A DNA stretch of 12,975 nucleotides from Dehalococcoidia bacterium (GTDB lineage: Bacteria > Chloroflexota > Dehalococcoidia > GIF9 > UBA5629), in NCBI GenBank assembly GCA_028715025.1, contig JAQTLG010000016.1, positions 1-12,975 on the forward strand. The letters run 5' to 3'. A model generated the notes under the pieces. It was not told the origin of the DNA. It worked only from the letters and a program-made list of their open reading frames with translations, and searched no databases. A program made the position numbers and the translations under genes. Shown here piece after piece: positions 1 through 7,623 of this stretch; position 1 is the first letter of the stretch; each line of letters begins with the position of its first letter.

Positions 1-1257
1 GGAAATATTTTCTATTTCAGCTATATTCGTTATCTCGACGGAGGTAATGGCAGGTGCTCCGGGCAATGGCCTCTCACCGGTGACGCAACGGGACTTGCTG
101 CCCATCTTGCGGCAGACAAGGTCGGCGGCGTCCTTGGCCACCGCGCGGTAGGCCGTGATTTTGCCTCCCAGTATGCTCACCAGCCCTTCAAGATGATCGC
201 TCTTGGTGTGGTCGACAATCTCGTGGCTGCGTGAGGTGTTCGAGGCCGACCTGCCGGGCTTGAGCGCCAGCGACCTCAGCCCCGCATAGGCGTAGTGGAC
301 GTCGTCGATGCCGACCTCCGGATAGGCCAGATGAAGACCTTCCAGAATATATTCCACGTCCTCCCTGGTAGCGTAGACCGCATCCAGATCGTCCTTATAA
401 TCAGTATCAGTGGTTCCCACCAGCGAGAATCCCTCCCAGGGTATGACAAAGAAGAGGCGGCCGTCACGCGGAGAGAAGAGCACCAATGCGTGTTTCGATA
501 CCTCGGGTATCACGATATGCACTCCCTTGGTGCGGCGCAGGTAAGGCGGTTTGTCCTTGAACAGCATCTCCTTGATGATGTCCACCCAGTGGCCGGCGGC
601 ATTGACTACCAGCCTGCCCCTGGCCTGCAATACGTCACCGCTGACCTGGTCCTTCACTTCCACGCCGGTGATGCGGTTGCCCTCGCGCAGGACGCTCGTG
701 ACCCTGGCGTGGTTGACCACGGTGGCCCCGGACTTGGCAGCGGATAGGGCGGTCTCCCAATTGAGCCGTTCCGTCAAGGGTATGGCGCAATCGGAGTATA
801 CATACGAGCCCTGCATCCCCTTAACCTTTAGGCCGGGCTCCTCAGACAGGGTTCTGGCTTTGTTTAAATATTTATGGTTGGGCAGCGTCTTGTCGAAGGA
901 GATTACATCGTAGAGCGTGGTGCCCAGAAACATGGCTACATTGAGGCTCAAGTTGGGTATGGGGATGAAGAAGGACAGTGGATATACCAGATGGGGGGCG
1001 ATGCGCAGCAGCACCTCCCTTTCGCTGAGGTCCTGGCGCACCAGGCCGAACTCGAGCTGGCGCAGGTAGCGCAGCCCGCCGTGTATCAGCCTGGTGGAGC
1101 GCGAGGTTGTGCCCGAGCCGAAATCGTCCTTCTCCAGCAGCAGCGTGTCCAGGCCGCGCAGCGTAGTATCCCTGGCCACACCAGCTCCGACTATTCCGCC
1201 GCCTATCACGATAACGTCGAAAGTTTTTGCGGAAATCGCTTTAAAATCTCTTTTCAT
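1..1257 (-). CDS. glpD: FAD-dependent glycerol-3-phosphate dehydrogenase (C-terminus cut by window)
   Basis: This enzyme oxidises sn-glycerol 3-phosphate to dihydroxyacetone phosphate and passes electrons through FAD, normally to membrane quinones. It is open at the window edge with 419 codons visible, so roughly the last 80-130 residues of a usual GlpD are missing. The N-terminus has the Rossmann FAD motif GGGIVG (residues 19-24), an acidic end of strand 2 (LLLEK, 39-43) and the family signature TTSRSTRLIHGGLRYL (50-65). Further on are the GTTDTDY segment and, near the cut, GERPLPGAP, typical of the GlpD/GlpA family. The start is the ATG preceded by AAAGGTG on the minus strand, 14 bases after the glpK stop, so kinase and dehydrogenase are co-transcribed. 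I cannot see whether a GlpA-type iron-sulfur or BFD-like C-terminal extension follows. Confidence 0.95.
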   Translation of the reverse strand, partial: MKRDFKAISAKTFDVIVIGGGIVGAGVARDTTLRGLDTLLLEKDDFGSGTTSRSTRLIHGGLRYLRQLEFGLVRQDLSEREVLLRIAPHLVYPLSFFIPIPNLSLNVAMFLGTTLYDVISFDKTLPNHKYLNKARTLSEEPGLKVKGMQGSYVYSDCAIPLTERLNWETALSAAKSGATVVNHARVTSVLREGNRITGVEVKDQVSGDVLQARGRLVVNAAGHWVDIIKEMLFKDKPPYLRRTKGVHIVIPEVSKHALVLFSPRDGRLFFVIPWEGFSLVGTTDTDYKDDLDAVYATREDVEYILEGLHLAYPEVGIDDVHYAYAGLRSLALKPGRSASNTSRSHEIVDHTKSDHLEGLVSILGGKITAYRAVAKDAADLVCRKMGSKSRCVTGERPLPGAPAITSVEITNIAEIENIS

Positions 1258-1271
1258 ATCGCACCTTTAAT

Positions 1272-2774
1272 CTAATTTATTGCCCAGCCCCGGGCCCTCT
1301 CCACCGCCCGCTTCCAGTTGGCGTAGAGGTTTTCCCTCAGGTCGGCCGACATTTTCGGCTCGAATGTAGCTGAGGAACGCCATTTGCCGGCTATCTCCTC
1401 CTTGCTCTTCCAAAGGCCGGCGGCCAACCCCGCCAGGTAGGCCACGCCCAGCGCCGTTGTTTCGGGTATGGCGGCAACCTGTATGGGAATGTTCATAACG
1501 TCAGCCTGGAACTGCATGAGGAAGGAGTTGGCCGTACCGCCGCCGTCCACACGCAGCACCGGTATGCCTATGCCGGTCTCGGATCGCATAGTGTCTATAA
1601 CGTCCCTGACCTGGAAGGCGATGGCCTCAAGAGTGGCCCGCGCCAGGTGTCCCCTGGTGGTGCCGCGCGTGATCCCTATCATAGTACCGCGAGCGTACAT
1701 GTCCCAGTAGGGCGCGCCCAGCCCCACGAAGGCGGGCACAAAATAGACTCCGCCGTTATCCTCCACCGAGCGTGCCAGCGCCTCGCTTTCGTCCGCATTT
1801 GCGATGATCTTAAGCCCGTCGCGCAGCCATTGAATGGCCGCACCTGTGATGAAGATACTCCCCTCCAGCGTGTAATTGACCTTATTATCCAGGCCCCAGG
1901 CCAGGCTGGTAAGCAGCCCCCGTTTGGAGATGAGTGGCTGTTCTCCGCTGTTCATGAGGACGAACGAGCCCGTGCCGTAGGTGTTCTTGGACATGCCGGG
2001 ATTGTAGCAGGCCTGGCCGAAGAGAGCGGCCTGCTGATCGCCCGCGATGGCGCAGAGAGGCAAGCGGACACCCTCGAAGACGCCCTCAGCCGTTTCACCG
2101 TAGTTGAAGCTGGATGGTATCACCCGGGGCAGTATGGCAGCAGGGATATTGAGCGTCGAGAGTATATCTTTGTCCCACTGAAGTGTGTTGATATTGAACA
2201 GCATGGTGCGGGAGGCGTTGCCGTAATCGGTCACGTGGGCACTACCGCCGCTCAGTTTCCATGCCAGCCAGCAGTCAACCGTTCCGAAGAGCAGGTCGCC
2301 CGCCTCGGCGCGCTTCTGTCCATCCTTGGTATGGTCGAGTATCCAACGCACCTTGGTGGCCGAGAAATAGGCGTCTGGAATTAGCCCCGTCCTGTCGCAG
2401 ATGGTCTGGCCGACGCCGCGGTTTTTCAACTCTTCAACCAGCCCGGCCGTACGTCGGCACTGCCAGACTATGGCGTTGCTGACCGGCTCGCCGGTTTTTT
2501 TATCCCAGATGATGGTGGTCTCGCGCTGGTTGGTAATACCGATGCCGGCGACGGAGGACGGCTTCACTCGGGCCTTATCCAGCGCCTGGCGCGATACTTG
2601 GAGCGAGGTCTGATATATTTCGTTGGGATCGTGTTCAACCCAGCCCGGGTTGGGGAAGATCTGCCTCGTCTCGGTATCGGCATCGGCGGCCGGCTTACCA
2701 TCACGATCGAAAAGGATAGCCGCGCTGCCGGTAGTGCCCTGGTCTATGGAGAGGATGTATTCTCTGGCAGCCAT
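1272..2774 (-). CDS. glpK: Glycerol kinase
   Basis: This FGGY-family kinase phosphorylates glycerol with ATP to sn-glycerol 3-phosphate, the substrate of the dehydrogenase encoded next. At 500 residues it has the normal family length. Visible motifs are the phosphate loop DQGTTGS (11-17), TNQRET (81-86), the catalytic aspartate region GDQQAALFGQ (245-254, probable base D246), the ATP-site TYGTGSF (265-271) and GGGTANSFLMQFQAD (411-425). The start ATG has a GGGAGTG Shine-Dalgarno sequence. One small deviation is VTDYGNASRT (181-190), where Thr usually stands before Asn. No glycerol facilitator gene is visible, so glycerol entry is encoded elsewhere or is passive. It lies 72 bases downstream of the MoaD-like gene and has its own probable promoter in that gap. 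Confidence 0.97.
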   Translation of the reverse strand: MAAREYILSIDQGTTGSAAILFDRDGKPAADADTETRQIFPNPGWVEHDPNEIYQTSLQVSRQALDKARVKPSSVAGIGITNQRETTIIWDKKTGEPVSNAIVWQCRRTAGLVEELKNRGVGQTICDRTGLIPDAYFSATKVRWILDHTKDGQKRAEAGDLLFGTVDCWLAWKLSGGSAHVTDYGNASRTMLFNINTLQWDKDILSTLNIPAAILPRVIPSSFNYGETAEGVFEGVRLPLCAIAGDQQAALFGQACYNPGMSKNTYGTGSFVLMNSGEQPLISKRGLLTSLAWGLDNKVNYTLEGSIFITGAAIQWLRDGLKIIANADESEALARSVEDNGGVYFVPAFVGLGAPYWDMYARGTMIGITRGTTRGHLARATLEAIAFQVRDVIDTMRSETGIGIPVLRVDGGGTANSFLMQFQADVMNIPIQVAAIPETTALGVAYLAGLAAGLWKSKEEIAGKWRSSATFEPKMSADLRENLYANWKRAVERARGWAIN

Positions 2775-2806
2775 AGTACACTCCCTGCGGAAATTTGAGT
2801 CCGCCT

Positions 2807-2835
2807 ATTCTATCATTAAAGAGACTGTGTTACTA
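2807..2835 (-). promoter_or_regulatory. Putative extended -10 promoter for glpK-glpD
   Basis: On the minus strand, TAGAAT (2812-2807, 5/6 to consensus) is preceded by TG one base upstream (TGATAGAAT), an extended -10 element. The -35 position, 17 bases further up, holds TAGTAA, a poor match, as is usual for extended -10 promoters. The predicted start is near 2800, giving a leader of about 25 bases with the GGGAGTG ribosome site. Without it glpK would depend on read-through from the thiF-moaD pair. Confidence 0.45.
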
Positions 2836-2846
2836 CGGTTCCGCTC

Positions 2847-3131
2847 TCAGCCGCCCACGAACCGCGCGATGACATCGATATTGTCGCCGTCCTTCAGAGT
2901 ATGGTCCGTGAGCTGCCTGATGTGGACCCGGTTGACCAGTATATTACTGTCGCCGGATATAGATCGCCTCTCTTTGACACCGCCCCTGAGCAGACGCTCG
3001 TGATATTTAGGGCCGTAGGTCGTTTCCATCTGCTCGATTACGTCCTCGACGGTGGCGGCCTGAATTGTGCACCTCTCCACCCCCAGGTAGAGGCGCCAGG
3101 GTCCGACGAACCTGACATTGACGGTTGCCAT
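2847..3131 (-). CDS. MoaD/ThiS-like ubiquitin-fold sulfur carrier protein
   Basis: A 94-residue beta-grasp protein ending in Gly-Gly (93-94), the hallmark of sulfur carriers whose C-terminus is adenylated by an E1-like enzyme and then thiocarboxylated. The fold shows as a first strand VNVRFVGPWRLYLG (4-17), an amphipathic helix with TVEDVIEQM (27-35), a middle ILVNRVHI (64-71) and a final strand with GDNIDVIARFVGG (82-94). The layout is MoaD-like rather than ThiS-like (ThiS is nearer 65 residues). Its ATG overlaps the stop of the E1-like gene by one base (TAATG), implying translational coupling to its likely activator. Its acceptor is not shown: molybdopterin or tungstopterin synthesis, thiamine thiazole or a tRNA thiolation system are all possible, and no partner such as MoaE or ThiG is in view. 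Confidence 0.85.
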   Translation of the reverse strand: MATVNVRFVGPWRLYLGVERCTIQAATVEDVIEQMETTYGPKYHERLLRGGVKERRSISGDSNILVNRVHIRQLTDHTLKDGDNIDVIARFVGG

Positions 3132-4000
3132 TATTTACCTTCCTGTGCCAGGGGTATGCTCTCCAGGCTGCCGTCGGCGAAGTCTACGAAGAGCAGGCGG
3201 TTGCGTATAGGCTCTCCTGTTCCGGTGATCAGCTTGACAACCTCCTGCACTTCCCAGGCGGCGATGGCGGTCGGTGTGGCGGAAGGATTGCCCGTAACGG
3301 CTTCCACGCCGCGTACGTCGCATCCAGGGCCGTATATGGCAGACAGCCCCTTGTCGCCGGGCAGCACCGTCATCACCTGTCCGCAGTAGCCGGCGATGGC
3401 GCCGTGGACAAAAGGCAATTTGAGCCTGCGGCAGGACGCTTCCACCACCATACGCGAGGACAGACTATCTAAGGCGTCCACCACAACGTCGCATCCCTTG
3501 AGCAGTCCGTCCACGCTGGAATCGTTGATATAGGTACTGCATTTCTTTACTGCTATAGCCGAGTTAATCCGCCTGACACGCTGCGCGGCGACCTTAACCT
3601 TCGATCTGCGCAGCACATCCTCGCCTGACATGATCTGGCGGTTAAGGTTGTTCTCCACGAACCTGCCGTTATCGATGATTACAAGATGTCCGATACCCTG
3701 TCGGGCCAGCAGTTCGATAACGCTGCCGCCCAGTCCCCCTGCCCCGCAGATGGCCACGGTGGAGTACAGCAGCTTCAACTGCCCCTGTATTCCCGCGGTG
3801 CCTATATTGCGCAGGTAGCGCATGGGCACTACGCCGTTCTCCAGGCAGGTGATCTCGACTTCCAGCGGAGTTAACCTGCTGTGCGCGGCGATGGCGCGGC
3901 TCTCTTCCAGTCCGATTACCTTCAGCTTCCGTCCGCTGCCCGCAGCAATCGTCCGGCTGCAGCGGACGATCTGCTTCGCCAGACTGTTTCCAGCATTCAT
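3131..4000 (-). CDS. HesA/MoeB/ThiF-family E1-like adenylyltransferase
   Basis: This 289-residue E1-like enzyme should adenylate the C-terminal glycine of the sulfur carrier encoded directly downstream. The nucleotide-binding loop is GAGGLGG (86-92), followed by D110, the NNLNRQ motif (117-122), the basic SKVKVAAQ segment (133-140) and the acidic VVDALDS (173-179). An N-terminal extension of about 60 residues, with TPLEVEITCLENG (44-56), precedes the core beginning MRYLRNIG. All eight cysteines are isolated, so the two CxxC pairs forming the structural zinc site in MoeB and ThiF are absent. A candidate catalytic cysteine is C227 (GPGCDVRG). No Shine-Dalgarno site precedes the ATG. The alternative start M60 gives a core-only protein, but the extension looks genuine for this subfamily. 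Cellular role (pterin, thiamine or other) is unresolved. Confidence 0.88.
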   Translation of the reverse strand: MNAGNSLAKQIVRCSRTIAAGSGRKLKVIGLEESRAIAAHSRLTPLEVEITCLENGVVPMRYLRNIGTAGIQGQLKLLYSTVAICGAGGLGGSVIELLARQGIGHLVIIDNGRFVENNLNRQIMSGEDVLRRSKVKVAAQRVRRINSAIAVKKCSTYINDSSVDGLLKGCDVVVDALDSLSSRMVVEASCRRLKLPFVHGAIAGYCGQVMTVLPGDKGLSAIYGPGCDVRGVEAVTGNPSATPTAIAAWEVQEVVKLITGTGEPIRNRLLFVDFADGSLESIPLAQEGK

Positions 4001-4203
4001 GTGAATCGATTATACAGTAAAACATGTTTTTATTTAATGCTGCGCGCTTCACCAAGAATTGCGCTTGTTTTCATAGCGAATTCACAATAACCATATATCA
4101 TTAGCGGTGATTGATCGTGGCCCGATGGCATACTGATATTTGTAAGAATAGCCGTGGCGACCTTATACCGCATGACTTATAGAGAGATAAAGGAGAACGA
4201 TAA
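4001..4203. other. Divergent intergenic region between the E1-like gene and the transporter operon
   Basis: This is a 203-base AT-richer spacer between divergently transcribed genes. It contains the minus-strand -10 box for the E1-like gene and, at its right end, the AAAGGAG ribosome site for the lipoprotein gene. I found no convincing plus-strand promoter: TTGATC with a 17-base spacer to TGATAT, and TTGTAA with an 18-base spacer to TATACC, are both weak. No long inverted repeat, terminator or open frame was recognised. Confidence 0.5.
4009..4014 (-). promoter_or_regulatory. TATAAT -10 box giving a probably leaderless thiF-like mRNA
   Basis: The minus strand reads TGTATAATCGATTCACATG: a perfect -10 hexamer with only eight bases between it and the ATG at 4000. 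Initiation about seven bases after the hexamer would fall on or next to the start codon. No -35 of note is seen (TTAAAT at a 17-base spacer). There is no ribosome site between the -10 and the ATG, in keeping with leaderless translation. Confidence 0.5.
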
Positions 4204-4677
4204 ATGAAAAGCATATTGCTCATAGGCGCTCTGACAGCCCTGTTTGCTGCAGGACTACTGGCAGGCTGTTCACAGCCAGCGGCTGTTACGCCGGACCAGA
4301 GCCAACCCGCTGAGACAAAGGCGGCTACGGCCGACGCGGCTCCCACCGGCGGACCGGCTGTCTCTGCCGATAGCGGCACGAGGGCTTCCCCCGAGCAGAC
4401 CGCGGTTGATGGGTCTCAGGCTGCCAGCATCGCGGAGATACTGCAGGATCCGCGGGGATGGGATGGAAAGAAGGTTATAGTGGAGGGGAAAATAGCCAGC
4501 GAATGCCCCTCCGGGTGCTGGTTCACCCTTAAGGACGGCAATGCCGTCATATATATCGATCTGGCCCCCAGCAACCTGGTCATACCGCAGAGGAAGGGTT
4601 CCTACACCAGGGTCACGGCAAGGGTGGTCGCCGAGGGCAGCGACGTGTACCTCATCGGCACAAATGTTGAATTTTAG
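4204..4677 (+). CDS. Lipoprotein with OB-like domain and CPSGCW motif
   Basis: A 157-residue predicted lipoprotein. The signal peptide has a basic start (MKS), a hydrophobic core and the lipobox LAGC with the lipidated cysteine at C22. Residues 23-75 form a linker rich in Ala, Pro, Thr and Ser. The folded part (about 76-157) starts with IAEILQDPRGWDGKKVIVEG, has ECPSGCWFTLKDG (100-112) and ends in beta strands, resembling the small OB-fold or DUF4920-like domains with a Cys-Gly-Cys-Trp element. C101 and C105 could bind a metal or form a disulfide; this is inference. The gene has an AAAGGAG site and lies 12 bases upstream of a MacB-type permease, so it is probably the extracytoplasmic partner of that transporter. 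Substrate unknown. Confidence 0.8.
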   Translation: MKSILLIGALTALFAAGLLAGCSQPAAVTPDQSQPAETKAATADAAPTGGPAVSADSGTRASPEQTAVDGSQAASIAEILQDPRGWDGKKVIVEGKIASECPSGCWFTLKDGNAVIYIDLAPSNLVIPQRKGSYTRVTARVVAEGSDVYLIGTNVEF

Positions 4678-4689
4678 ATAGGAGGCGGT

Positions 4690-5859
4690 TTGAATATTTT
4701 TAGTCTGGCGGCCAAGAACCTTATGCGACGGCATGTCAGGACCGGGCTCACGGTGGCCGGGGTGGCCATAGCTATAGCCGTACTCTTCAGCCTGCTCTCT
4801 TTCAATGCTGGCTATGAGCGACAGCTGGGGGGAGAGCTCAACAGCCTGGGCATACACATGCTGGCCGTACCCAAGGGTTGCCCCTACGAGGCGGCTTCTC
4901 TCATCATACACGGCGGCGTGATACCCAAGTATCTGTCTTACTCCGACCTTGAGCAGGTGCGAAAGATAGATGGCATCGAGATAGCCAGCCCCATGCTGCT
5001 GCACCAGTTTTTCAAGGACGATAAACCGCATATTGTTTACGGCATCAATATCGAGGAACAGAAGGCACTCAAGCCCTGGTGGAAGGTGGAGGGCAGGTAT
5101 TTCAGGGACGATGAAACCGGCGCCATGGTCGTTGGCCGCAGCCTGGCGGAAAAGGAGAACCTCAAGGTCGGGCAGGTGCTCGATTTCGGGCCCGGCAAGG
5201 TGCCTACCACCATAGTGGGCATACTCGAGCGCACGGGCAACCAGGACGACGAGTTCCACTTCCTGCCCCTGGCGGCCGCGCAGCATATCTTCGGCAAGGA
5301 AGGCCAGCTCACCACCATCGCCATTAAAGTAGATGACATCTCCAAGATATCGGCCATCTCGAAAAAGCTCGAGCAAATACCGGATATACAGGTGGTCACT
5401 ATGACGCAGGTGATGGGCACCATTATGAATCTGGTGGGCTCAGCACAGGCGCTGCTCTTCTCCGTCATCATTATCGCCCTCTTCATCAGCGCCGTGGGCA
5501 TCATCAATACGCTGATAATGTCCGTCAACGAAAGGACCAGGGAGTTTGGCATGATGAAGGCCGTAGGGGCTTCCGGCTGGGACGTGTCGCGCCTAATCGT
5601 GATCGAGACCCTCATTATCACCCTTGCCGGGTGTGCTGTGGGTCTGACGGTGGCGTTGGGCGGATCGAAGCTGGTGGAGGGCTTCGTACGAGGAGTGATC
5701 CCCTATTCGCCCGGCGGCGAGCTCATCAGCATCGACCCGTTTTTGATATTAGTTTGCATCGGCTTCGCCCTGGCAATCGGCCTGCTCTGCTCTATATATC
5801 CTGCGATCAGGTGCGCCCGGCTGACGCCCATGGAAGCTATGAGGAGTGACCTGGAATGA
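4690..5859 (+). CDS. MacB/FtsX-type ABC transporter permease
   Basis: A 389-residue permease of the MacB/LolCE superfamily. It has one N-terminal membrane helix (about 17-39), a large extracytoplasmic MacB_PCD-like domain (40-250) and three C-terminal helices (about 253-277, 302-326 and 349-371), ending in PAIRCARLTPMEAMR, the usual coupling tail. NERTREFGMMKAVGAS (280-295) is the typical coupling loop between helices 2 and 3. The start is TTG just after AGGAGG. It is preferred because MNIFSLAAKNLMRRHVRTGL matches the family N-terminus, while the next ATG (residue 12) would trim it. The extracytoplasmic domain has a motif GCPYEAASLIIHGG (63-76) with a single cysteine, C64, notable beside the Cys-containing lipoprotein. 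Such transporters act mechanically on lipoproteins, peptides or envelope substrates rather than as classic pores. Its stop overlaps the ATPase start (ATGA). Confidence 0.92.
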   Translation: MNIFSLAAKNLMRRHVRTGLTVAGVAIAIAVLFSLLSFNAGYERQLGGELNSLGIHMLAVPKGCPYEAASLIIHGGVIPKYLSYSDLEQVRKIDGIEIASPMLLHQFFKDDKPHIVYGINIEEQKALKPWWKVEGRYFRDDETGAMVVGRSLAEKENLKVGQVLDFGPGKVPTTIVGILERTGNQDDEFHFLPLAAAQHIFGKEGQLTTIAIKVDDISKISAISKKLEQIPDIQVVTMTQVMGTIMNLVGSAQALLFSVIIIALFISAVGIINTLIMSVNERTREFGMMKAVGASGWDVSRLIVIETLIITLAGCAVGLTVALGGSKLVEGFVRGVIPYSPGGELISIDPFLILVCIGFALAIGLLCSIYPAIRCARLTPMEAMRSDLE

Positions 5860-6527
5860 GAGACACAATAATAGCTGCCAGGGGGCTGTCCAAAAGCTAC
5901 AGAAGGGGAAGTGAGAATGTGCACGCGCTCAGGGCTACTGATCTATCAGTCGGCAAGGGCGAGTTCGTATCGATCGTCGGCCCTTCGGGGTCCGGCAAGT
6001 CCACGCTGCTGCATCTGCTTGGACTGCTGGAGACCCCCAGTTCGGGCAGGATCTCGCTGCAGGGCAGGGAGACGTCCTGGCTGAAGGAGCGCGACCTGGT
6101 GAAGGTACGGCGCGGCAGCATCGGCTTCGTGTTCCAGCAGTTTTTACTGCTGCCCACTCTCACCGTGGAGGAGAATATCGAGCTGCCGCTGCTTTTCAGC
6201 AGGAAATCTGTCAACAAGGACCGGATTGCAGGGATTATGGAGATGCTGGAACTGACGCACCGCGCACGCCACCTGCCGCACCAGCTTAGCGGAGGCGAGA
6301 TGCAGAGGGTCAGCATCGGACGCGCGCTGGTGAATGAGCCAGGTATTATCATGGCCGATGAGCCGACCGGCAACCTTGACACTGCAACGGCGGATAAGAT
6401 TTACTCCCTGTTTAAGAGGTTGAATGAAGGCGGATTGTCGCTGATCGTGGTTACTCACAATATGGAGCTGGCCGGCAGGGCCGACCGTGTGATCAGGCTC
6501 AGGGACGGCCAAATCATAAGCGATTGA
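5856..6527 (+). CDS. MacB/LolD-type ABC transporter ATP-binding protein
   Basis: A 223-residue ATPase with every functional motif: Walker A GPSGSGKST (42-50), Q-loop glutamine in FVFQQF (Q94 or Q95), signature LSGGEMQRV (144-152), Walker B IIMADEP with catalytic E169, the D-loop GNLD (172-175) and the switch histidine in VVTHN (H201). Length and sequence fit the LolD/MacB/FtsE group, which pairs with four-helix permeases such as the one encoded just upstream. The start codon overlaps the permease stop by four bases, so translation is coupled and the subunits are probably made in equal amounts. A dimer of this protein with two permease copies, plus the lipoprotein, is the likely complex. No obvious terminator follows. 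Confidence 0.95.
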   Translation: MRDTIIAARGLSKSYRRGSENVHALRATDLSVGKGEFVSIVGPSGSGKSTLLHLLGLLETPSSGRISLQGRETSWLKERDLVKVRRGSIGFVFQQFLLLPTLTVEENIELPLLFSRKSVNKDRIAGIMEMLELTHRARHLPHQLSGGEMQRVSIGRALVNEPGIIMADEPTGNLDTATADKIYSLFKRLNEGGLSLIVVTHNMELAGRADRVIRLRDGQIISD

Positions 6528-6538
6528 AGCTCCTCAGG

Positions 6539-6567
6539 TTGATTAAACATTCCGTCGAATGTATTAT
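6539..6567 (+). promoter_or_regulatory. Putative sigma-70 promoter of the thiamine/NAD/Fe-S operon
   Basis: TTGATT (6539-6544, 4/6) is separated by 17 bases from TATTAT (6562-6567, 5/6). Initiation would fall near 6574, downstream of the ATG at 6559. This supports the ATG at 6598, which also has an AAGGAG site six bases upstream. The preceding ATPase gene ends only 11 bases before the -35, so read-through could contribute as well. Confidence 0.45.
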
Positions 6568-6597
6568 AGTCTCACTAAATCGTACAAGGAGATTGTA

Positions 6598-7620
6598 ATG
6601 CTACCTGAACTGGGCAAACTGGACCGGGCTACTTTCGACCGGATTATACTGTCGCGGCTGGGCAAGAAGGACAAATCTGTGTTCATCGGCCCCCGGCACG
6701 GCGTGGACGCCGCGGTCATCGACCTGCCCGGCGGTGATGTCATGGTTATCGCCGAGGATCCCACTTTCGGTATGCCCGTGATTATGCCCTATTTCGGTTG
6801 GGCCATAGTCCATATCTGCGCCAGCGATGTGGCTGTTCTGGGCGTCAGACCCAGGTACATGACCATCTGCCTGATGTTTCCGCCAGGCACAACTGAAAAA
6901 GTTATAGATAAGGTGTGGACGCAGGTTGATGAGGAATGCAGGAAGCTGGATATTGCCATCATAGGCGGCCATACCGGCATCTATCCCGGTATGTCTTTTC
7001 CCCTCAACGGTGGCTGCACCGTGATGGGCCTCGGCAAGAGAAGTCAGATAACAGCGGCCTGCAATGCCAGGGTTGGCGATCGCGTGATGATGACCAAAGG
7101 CCCCGCCGTGGAAGCAACCGGTCTGCTGGCATGGCAGGCCGCTAAATCCCTGACCAAAAAGCTGGGACGTGGTATGGTGGCCAGGGCCAAAGAATATTTA
7201 TTGCAAATGACGGTGGTAGAGGATGCGTTAACGGCGGCGCCGCTGGCACATGCCATGCACGACGCCACCGAGGGCGGTCTTCTCAACGGCGTCTTCGAGG
7301 TTGCCGCGGCCTCCGGGCTGGGCGTTACTCTGTACGAGGATAAGATCGTGATTCCCGAAGCGATAGACGCCGTCTGCAAAGCTTTCAAGATCGATCCGCT
7401 CATCTCCATCGGTGAAGGCACACTGGTCATCACCGCCTCGCCCGCCAACAGCGGCAAGATCATCTCAAAGTTGAAGAGGAAGAATATTCCCGCCTGGGAT
7501 ATCGGCGAGATTACCCCACGGGACAGGGTGTTTATCAGAAAATCAGGGAGAAAGCAGAAGCTGACGCCGGTGCTGGATGATCCCTTCTGGCCGGCCTATT
7601 TCAGCGCGGCCGAGGGCTGA
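6598..7620 (+). CDS. PurM-fold (AIR synthase-related) HypE/ThiL-like protein
   Basis: A 340-residue member of the PurM/AIR-synthase superfamily, whose members (PurM, PurL, SelD, ThiL, HypE) bind ATP and transfer phosphate. Seen are GVDAAVI (35-41) in place of the usual Gly-Asp-Asp-Ala, an ASDVAVLGVRP helix (75-85), IIGGHTG (121-127) and, in the C-terminal half, the glycine-rich DATEGGLLNGVFE. These are closest to HypE-like proteins. True HypE ends in a cysteine that receives the carbamoyl group; this protein ends AAEG, so it is not a functional HypE. The gene lies three bases before thiN, so a thiamine role, for instance as a thiamine-phosphate kinase substitute, is a reasonable hypothesis but not shown. 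An upstream in-frame ATG at 6559 lies at the promoter and was rejected as the start. Confidence 0.8.
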   Translation: MLPELGKLDRATFDRIILSRLGKKDKSVFIGPRHGVDAAVIDLPGGDVMVIAEDPTFGMPVIMPYFGWAIVHICASDVAVLGVRPRYMTICLMFPPGTTEKVIDKVWTQVDEECRKLDIAIIGGHTGIYPGMSFPLNGGCTVMGLGKRSQITAACNARVGDRVMMTKGPAVEATGLLAWQAAKSLTKKLGRGMVARAKEYLLQMTVVEDALTAAPLAHAMHDATEGGLLNGVFEVAAASGLGVTLYEDKIVIPEAIDAVCKAFKIDPLISIGEGTLVITASPANSGKIISKLKRKNIPAWDIGEITPRDRVFIRKSGRKQKLTPVLDDPFWPAYFSAAEG

Positions 7621-7623
7621 ACT

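Noticed and set aside
4270..5376. A 368-codon minus-strand open frame opposite the lipoprotein and permease genes
   Set aside because: It is a shadow of the plus-strand genes, which have clear family motifs; its own translation shows no recognisable domain.
6559..6597. Upstream ATG extending the PurM-fold protein by 13 residues
   Set aside because: It overlaps the likely -10 box and lacks a ribosome site, whereas the ATG at 6598 has AAGGAG six bases upstream.
6598..7620. Naming the PurM-fold protein HypE (hydrogenase maturation)
   Set aside because: The essential C-terminal cysteine is absent and no other hyp gene is nearby.
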